Source of the DNA: Bacteroidales bacterium | GTDB lineage: Bacteria > Bacteroidota > Bacteroidia > Bacteroidales > SMBSF39 | Length of the DNA: 8,781 nt | Assembly: GCA_021107685.1 (NCBI GenBank) | Contig: JAIOSH010000078.1 | Span: forward strand, 1-8,781 | Direction of reading: 5' to 3' | Part shown: positions 5,771 through 8,781 of the stretch, in pieces | Layout: each line of letters begins with the position of its first letter | How positions within the stretch are numbered: position 1 is the stretch's first letter | The notes under the pieces: generated by a model | What the model was told of the DNA's origin: nothing | Database searches by the model: none | Seen by the model: only the letters and a program-made list of their open reading frames with translations | Translations under genes and position numbers: made by a program

Positions 5771-6943
5771 TTACTCTTTTTTATATAATTCAATAATATG
5801 AATAAAATTTTTATCATTTTTTAATTGTGGCAGATAATCAAATATTTGATCATGTTTTTTAAAATCAAGTTCCAGGGCTGTTTCCAGGATTTTATATGCA
5901 TCTTTATTTTTACCCGAGTTTGATAAATAAATAAATAATCTATAATAAAGATCAGCATTTTTATCTTGCTTTTCAATCCCTGATTCAATTATTTTAATAG
6001 ATGTATTATAATCATTTTGTTTGGCAAAAATATTTGAATAATCCAGCCAGATTTCCTGATCCATAGGGTCTAATTCACTTACTTTATAATAAGAATCTGC
6101 TGCCTCATTCAATAATTCAGCTTTATATTGTAAATCGCCAAGCAGATACCAATATTCAGGATTTGATGGTTCAATATCTAATGCTTTAAGTATATATTTT
6201 ATTGCTGTTTTAATATTTCCAATTTCTTCATTTATCATACTAATAGCCATCCATGCATCAGCGAACATAGGGTCTAATTCAACAGTTTTTTCATAATTTG
6301 CAATTGCTGATTGAAAGTCTTTCATTTTTTCATAACATTCACCGATATAATAATAGGTTAATGCTTCATGTTCTTCATAATTAAAGGTTTCTAAATAGTT
6401 TTCAATAGCTTTTTTATAATCTTTTAAATTAGCATAAGAATTTGCTTTATTAAAATATGCTGATGCAAAGTTTTCGTCAATAGCTAATACAAAATCATAA
6501 GCTTCAATAGCTTTTTCATATAATAAAAGATTATTATTTGCTACTCCTAAATTAAACCATGCTGCTTTTGAGTATGGATTACTATCAATAAATTGAGTGA
6601 AAAATTTAATACTGTCTTCATTATGGTTAAAAATTTCATAACAATAAGAAAGTTCATAAATAACAGCTTCATTATCAGGATTTATCTTTAATACTTTTAT
6701 AAGATATTCAATGGCTTTTTGATAATTACCCAGATTTTCATATTCAAAGGCAATATTAGTATATACTTCATCCAATTCTTCGGTTTGGTCGATTGCTTTG
6801 TTATATTCTTCAATAGCTTTTTCATATCGTTTCAACTGGCTATAAATTGTTCCTTTGGTAATAAAGATTTCAGAATTGTCCGGTTCTAAATTTTCAACTT
6901 TAGAGAGAATATCCAGAGCTTTTTGTGCTTTATTTGATGACGC
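5771..6943 (-). CDS. TPR-repeat protein, C-terminal part of a frameshifted gene
   Basis: This frame of 390 codons plus stop holds about ten tetratricopeptide repeats of 34 residues (for example YEKAIEEYNKAI, GNYQKAIEYLIKVLKINPDN, YEKAIEAYDFVLAIDENFAS). It ends in a charged tail (FDYLPQLKNDKNFIHIIEL). It continues in phase from the frameshift near 6943 with residues ASSNKAQKALDILSK, a normal TPR helix, so it is not a separate gene. Its only possible start, a TTG at 6835, lies inside a repeat and has no ribosome site. With the upstream piece it would form a soluble scaffold of about 468 residues, a size I associate with a conserved Bacteroidota TPR protein of unknown function. It has no signal peptide or membrane segment. 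The stop lies 2 nt before the phosphosulfolactate synthase ATG; this tight coupling suggests shared regulation but not a known joint function. Confidence 0.8.
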   Translation of the reverse strand, partial: ASSNKAQKALDILSKVENLEPDNSEIFITKGTIYSQLKRYEKAIEEYNKAIDQTEELDEVYTNIAFEYENLGNYQKAIEYLIKVLKINPDNEAVIYELSYCYEIFNHNEDSIKFFTQFIDSNPYSKAAWFNLGVANNNLLLYEKAIEAYDFVLAIDENFASAYFNKANSYANLKDYKKAIENYLETFNYEEHEALTYYYIGECYEKMKDFQSAIANYEKTVELDPMFADAWMAISMINEEIGNIKTAIKYILKALDIEPSNPEYWYLLGDLQYKAELLNEAADSYYKVSELDPMDQEIWLDYSNIFAKQNDYNTSIKIIESGIEKQDKNADLYYRLFIYLSNSGKNKDAYKILETALELDFKKHDQIFDYLPQLKNDKNFIHIIELYKKE

Positions 6944-7179
6944 AAAAATTGGGCTTTTTTTAAAAGAAAAGTTGTATTATTTGGGTACTGTGCTATTGCA
7001 TATTGAATAGCCTCGTCAGTTCTTTTTAAATTTTCTTTTTCAAAATAATAATCTATAATAATTTCAAATTCATCAACATCAAAAAAATATTGTTCATTTT
7101 TTTTTAACATTTCTTCAAATCGCTTAACCAAGGACTTAAAATATTTTTCTTCTTCGTATTGCTCGAAATTTGTATCCAT
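6886..7179 (-). CDS. TPR-repeat protein, N-terminal part ending in a frameshift
   Basis: This 97-codon frame begins MDTNFEQYEEEKYFKSLVKR and contains an acidic helix-rich head (FFDVDEFEIIIDYYFEKENL) typical of the start of the TPR protein that continues in the other piece. Coding sense is good through LLKKAQF (codon 78, ending at 6946). After that it reads LRHQIKHKKLWIFSLKLKI and stops at 6886, while the -1 frame carries the expected TPR sequence. The break coincides with a run of five T on the coding strand (6944-6948); one extra T would give KKAQFFASSNKAQ and restore a single gene. It may be a recent mutation, a homopolymer sequencing or assembly error, or less likely a programmed -1 shift. 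The start is supported by a TAATTTTG promoter box 42 nt upstream. Confidence 0.75.
   Translation of the reverse strand: MDTNFEQYEEEKYFKSLVKRFEEMLKKNEQYFFDVDEFEIIIDYYFEKENLKRTDEAIQYAIAQYPNNTTFLLKKAQFLRHQIKHKKLWIFSLKLKI
6943..6964 (-). other. Frameshift site in the TPR gene with slippery heptamers
   Basis: In the coding frame the sequence reads CTT TTA AAA AAA GCC CAA TTT TTG. T_TTA_AAA (6964-6958) and A_AAA_AAA (6961-6955) are both canonical -1 slippery heptamers in the correct phase, and the required change is exactly -1. However, the zero frame still matches the family for the next three residues (AQF), which places the break best at the T5 run at 6944-6948 and favours a one-base deletion. 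Confidence 0.6.
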
Positions 7180-7220
7180 TTCTTTTTTAAGTAAGTATAG
7201 TGTTTTAGAAAATTATTTTA

Positions 7221-7228
7221 CAAAATTA
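7221..7228 (-). promoter_or_regulatory. Putative Bacteroidota promoter -7 box for the TPR operon
   Basis: The minus strand reads TAATTTTG, an exact match to the TAnnTTTG -7 consensus of Bacteroidota primary sigma factors. It lies 42 nt from the TPR ATG. No convincing TTTG -33 box is visible at the expected spacing, so this rests on one box and its position. Confidence 0.5.
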
Positions 7229-7273
7229 ATAAAAAGAATGAATTATTATTAAGTTTATTCATTCATAAAGTTA

Positions 7274-7281
7274 TAATTTTG
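7274..7281 (+). promoter_or_regulatory. Putative Bacteroidota promoter -7 box for glmM
   Basis: TAATTTTG matches TAnnTTTG exactly and lies 26 nt before the glmM ATG, giving a short AT-rich leader without a Shine-Dalgarno sequence. The -33 region is not clearly conserved. It is divergent from the identical box at 7221-7228. Confidence 0.5.
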
Positions 7282-7307
7282 CGACTTTAAATTTAATATA
7301 TAATTAT

Positions 7308-8699
7308 ATGACATTAATAAAATCAATTTCCGGTATCAGGGGTACTATTGGAGGCAAGCCGGGAGAAGGTTTAAGCCCTGTGGATATTACTAAATTTATT
7401 GCAGCATATTCTTTATTTATAAAAAATCATTCTAAAAATAATAAAATTAAAATTATTGTAGGGAGAGATGCACGAATATCGGGCGAAATGGTAAATCATA
7501 TTGTTGTAGGAACTTTATTAAGTATGGGAGTTGATGTTATTGATACAGGATTATCAACGACCCCTACTGTTGAAATAGCAGTAACAGATACTAAAGCTGA
7601 CGGAGGAATAATATTAACAGCAAGCCATAATCCCAAACAATGGAATGCCTTAAAATTATTAAATGATAAGGGTGAATTTATTTCTGCCGATAATGGTGCG
7701 GAAATTCTATCAATTGCTGAAAAGCAGGATTTCAATTTTGCCGGTGTTGATAAATTAGGAAAATACACTTTTAATGATTCATTCATTAAAAAGCATATAG
7801 AAAAAATTATCAAATTGCCTCTAATTGATGTTGAAGCAATTAAAAAAGCAAATCTCAGAATAGGTATTGACTGTATCAATTCCACAGGGGCTATTTCAAT
7901 TCCTTTTTTGCTTAAAGCATTAGGAGTTGAAAAAATTGATAAGATATTTTGTGAGCCGAATGGCAGGTTTGAGCATAATCCTGAACCTGTTCCGGAAAAT
8001 TTGGGAGAAATTTCGGAAATGGTTATTAAAAACAAAGCTAACCTTGGTTTTGTTGTTGATCCTGATGTTGACCGTTTAGCTATTATAAGTGAAAATGGTG
8101 ATATGTTTGGCGAAGAATATACACTTGTAGCTGTTGCTGACTATATTTTAAAAAACAAAAAAGGAAATACAGTTTCTAATTTGTCATCAACTATAGCTTT
8201 ACGTGATATTACTAAAAAAGCAGGAGGAGAATATTTTGCCTCTGCTGTAGGCGAGGTAAATGTTGTTGAAATGATGAAAGAAAAAAATGCTGTTATTGGA
8301 GGAGAAGGCAATGGTGGAATAATTTATCCGGAATTGCATTATGGTCGTGATGCCTTGGTTGGAATTGCTTTATTTCTTACTCATCTTGTTAAATCAGGTA
8401 AAAGTTGTTCGGCACTTCGACGAACTTATCCTGAATATTTTATTTCAAAAAACAGGATAGAATTACCTGATGAAATAAATGTTGATGATGTTTTAAATGA
8501 TATTAAAAAGAAATATAAAAAACAACCTGTTAATGCTATTGATGGTGTAAGAATTGAATTTGATAAAGAATGGGTACATCTGCGAAAATCAAATACAGAA
8601 CCTATTGTTCGTATTTATTCCGAAAGTGATTCAATAATCAAAGCCGAACATCTTGCAAATAAAATTATTGATGATATACGTGATATTATAAGATCTTAA
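7308..8699 (+). CDS. glmM: Phosphoglucosamine mutase / phosphohexomutase, GlmM type
   Basis: A 463-residue alpha-D-phosphohexomutase. The active-site serine loop is TASHNP (104-109, phosphoserine S106), the Mg2+ loop is DPDVDR (D251, D253, D255), the sugar-binding loop is GEGNGG (332-337) and the phosphate-binding loop is RKSNTEPIVR (426-435). The N-terminus ISGIRGTIGG (7-16) is the standard phosphate and sugar loop. All four domains are present and length is normal. GlmM converts GlcN-6-P to GlcN-1-P for UDP-GlcNAc, hence peptidoglycan; the family also has phosphoglucomutase and phosphomannomutase members. The GEGNGG loop and my memory of the Bacteroidota group favour GlmM, but substrate is not proved. 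It is transcribed alone, divergently from the TPR operon, and ends directly before a hairpin. A long antisense open frame inside it is a shadow of its codon use. Confidence 0.88.
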   Translation: MTLIKSISGIRGTIGGKPGEGLSPVDITKFIAAYSLFIKNHSKNNKIKIIVGRDARISGEMVNHIVVGTLLSMGVDVIDTGLSTTPTVEIAVTDTKADGGIILTASHNPKQWNALKLLNDKGEFISADNGAEILSIAEKQDFNFAGVDKLGKYTFNDSFIKKHIEKIIKLPLIDVEAIKKANLRIGIDCINSTGAISIPFLLKALGVEKIDKIFCEPNGRFEHNPEPVPENLGEISEMVIKNKANLGFVVDPDVDRLAIISENGDMFGEEYTLVAVADYILKNKKGNTVSNLSSTIALRDITKKAGGEYFASAVGEVNVVEMMKEKNAVIGGEGNGGIIYPELHYGRDALVGIALFLTHLVKSGKSCSALRRTYPEYFISKNRIELPDEINVDDVLNDIKKKYKKQPVNAIDGVRIEFDKEWVHLRKSNTEPIVRIYSESDSIIKAEHLANKIIDDIRDIIRS

Positions 8700-8700
8700 C

Positions 8701-8742
8701 CTGAAAAATTCCTGACTTCCCGAAGTGTCAGCGATTTTTCAG
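8701..8742. terminator. Hairpin directly after glmM, likely terminator or repeat
   Basis: The left arm ctgaaaaattcctgac (8701-8716) pairs with 8727-8742 at 14 of 16 positions. The small inner loop includes ttcccgaa. It begins 1 nt after the glmM stop codon. The stem base is A/T-rich on both sides, so it could act in both directions, but no separate T-tract follows. A half-copy of the same sequence lies at 133-154, so it is also a dispersed repeat. The final bases 8743-8781 are AT-rich with nothing recognisable. Confidence 0.55.
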
Positions 8743-8781
8743 TTAAGAATAATTATCGCCATTTTTAATTATAAAAATTCA

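Noticed and set aside
5771..6835. The C-terminal TPR piece as an independent gene starting at TTG 6835
   Set aside because: The same frame carries good TPR sequence for another 36 codons upstream, the TTG lies inside a repeat and no ribosome site precedes it; a frameshifted single gene explains it better.
7496..8035. A 179-codon open frame on the minus strand inside glmM
   Set aside because: It lies wholly antisense to a complete, motif-rich enzyme gene; its translation shows no family features and mirrors the codon pattern of glmM.

Overview
The window looks like a piece of a low-GC Bacteroidota chromosome, probably an uncultured or environmental member of the Bacteroidales or a relative. 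This rests on several signs: AT-rich DNA, starts without a clear Shine-Dalgarno sequence, TAnnTTTG-type promoter boxes, a large TPR protein of a kind I associate with this phylum, a ComA-type phosphosulfolactate synthase, and gene-poor spacers packed with palindromic repeats that I recall as typical of Bacteroidota. The assignment is inference; there is no rRNA or marker-gene proof here.

Layout, left to right. Positions 1-256 are non-coding and hold fragments of three dispersed repeats. A single-chain molybdenum hydroxylase (xanthine dehydrogenase / aldehyde oxidoreductase family; two [2Fe-2S] domains fused to the Mo subunit) runs leftward at 257-2839. The 2840-3194 spacer holds a perfect 28-bp inverted repeat and a cluster of small hairpins. 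A DUF368 membrane protein (polyprenyl-phosphate translocase family) runs leftward at 3195-4115. An 870-bp spacer (4116-4985) is a repeat nest: an inverted repeat, short direct repeats, a 127-bp attC/MITE-like palindrome, and an inverted-repeat-bounded element carrying an internally deleted four-helix-bundle (23S rRNA intervening-sequence) protein gene. A leftward operon follows: a TPR protein of about 468 residues, broken by a one-base frameshift, then a phosphosulfolactate synthase starting 2 nt after the TPR stop. A divergent promoter region (7180-7307) separates this operon from a rightward phosphoglucosamine/phosphohexose mutase (GlmM type) at 7308-8699, which ends at a strong hairpin.

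The genes do not form one obvious pathway. GlmM makes GlcN-1-P for peptidoglycan, and DUF368 proteins recycle undecaprenyl phosphate for the envelope, so those two share an envelope theme. The phosphosulfolactate synthase points to sulfonate synthesis, and the Mo hydroxylase to purine or aldehyde oxidation. I found no convincing new defence, toxin or mobile system. The most unusual material is the deleted intervening-sequence-protein cassette, the attC-like palindrome, and the frameshifted TPR gene with slippery heptamers just upstream of the break.
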